Below are positions 22,017 through 22,210 of a stretch of 22,210 bases of DNA, one piece after another. The notes beneath the pieces are model-generated. The model saw only the letters and a program-made list of their open reading frames with translations. It was not told the DNA's origin and did not search any database. Each line of letters opens with the position of its first letter. Positions within the stretch are counted from its first letter, which is position 1. The position numbers and the translations under genes were made by a program. The stretch comes from a virus, in IMG/VR virus record IMGVR_UViG_3300036817_000010, positions 1-22,210 of that record; one strand, given 5' to 3'.

Positions 22017-22210
22017 TTAAGCTCCTGTGGTGCTGGTGGTGGTGTCGTCAACCTTGCTGCCTTTCGCGGTGAGTTCGTATTTGTCACCGACTTTCTTGAT
22101 GATCTTGTCACGCTTGGCGCGGTCGATAATCCCGCTGGTGCTTTTGATTGACACGCCTTTTCCGCCGAGCGCTGCTTTGATCTCGGTCGGTGTCATCGGG
22201 TTGTTGGCCA
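22017..22210 (-). CDS. Partial winged-helix-like small protein (5' end outside window)
   Basis: The reverse strand is open from the right edge of the window to TAA at 22017. The visible part reads (A)NNPMTPTEIKAALGGKGVSI, then STSGIIDRAKRDKIIKKVGD, KYELTAKGSK and an end rich in threonine. The 'TPTEI...G...ID...KKVGDKYELTAKG' pattern fits a small winged-helix domain. An ATG at 22196 could be the true start (59 residues), but the frame remains open upstream, so I call it partial. Its stop is three bases before the next gene. Confidence 0.65.
   Translation of the reverse strand, partial: ANNPMTPTEIKAALGGKGVSIKSTSGIIDRAKRDKIIKKVGDKYELTAKGSKVDDTTTSTTGA

Noticed and set aside
1-22210. Defence system, CRISPR array, tRNA or insertion sequence
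   Set aside because: No repeat-spacer pattern, tRNA-like cloverleaf, transposase or known defence protein could be recognised on either strand.

Overview
The window is the tail half of a contractile-tailed (myovirus) phage or prophage with Mu-type tail architecture, followed by a convergent block of small genes on the other strand. The host looks alphaproteobacterial, probably rhizobial. This is an inference from the style of the Xre-type regulator, the tail-fibre partner proteins and the amidase/double-psi-barrel endolysin; nothing in the window names a host. No terminase, portal, capsid, integrase, transposase, tRNA, rRNA or CRISPR array is present, so a free phage and a prophage cannot be told apart here.

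Left region (1-16437, + strand). After a terminator hairpin at the very start, the genes follow Mu order: tail sheath (gpL-like), tail tube (gpM-like), tail assembly chaperone with a probable -1 frameshift extension (gp41-like), tape measure, a gpN-like protein split into two coupled ORFs, hub (gpP-like), spike (gp45-like), gp46, baseplate J (gp47) and gp48. Then comes a host-recognition cassette: a beta-helix fibre/spike, a DUF4376 protein, a small beta-rich protein, a collagen-repeat fibre and a small fibre-associated protein. A one-TM holin-like protein and a two-domain amidase endolysin complete the lysis end. Most junctions are ATGA-type overlaps or gaps of a few bases, so this looks like one late transcription unit. 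A roughly 100-base gap precedes a last gene of unknown function (16000-16437). A strong terminator at 16509-16536 then stops rightward transcription.

Right region (16518-22210, - strand). About seventeen mostly tiny genes run leftward, many overlapping by four bases. The promoter-proximal end, at the right edge, carries a truncated winged-helix-like protein and two helix-turn-helix proteins in tandem. Then follow small unknown proteins, one single-TM protein of 47 residues, one 380-residue unknown protein, a CxxC zinc-finger-like protein, and finally a protein with a Cys-His-Asp pattern like transglutaminase or papain-fold enzymes. This looks like an early or accessory operon converging on the late operon.

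Points most worth attention: the frameshift site, the tape measure carrying two cell-wall-hydrolase-like domains between duplicated glycine-rich linkers, the split gpN, the base-composition break inside the collagen fibre, the candidate cysteine enzyme, and a 9-bp inverted repeat just downstream of the Xre regulator. I found no clear evidence of a wholly new defence or mobile system.
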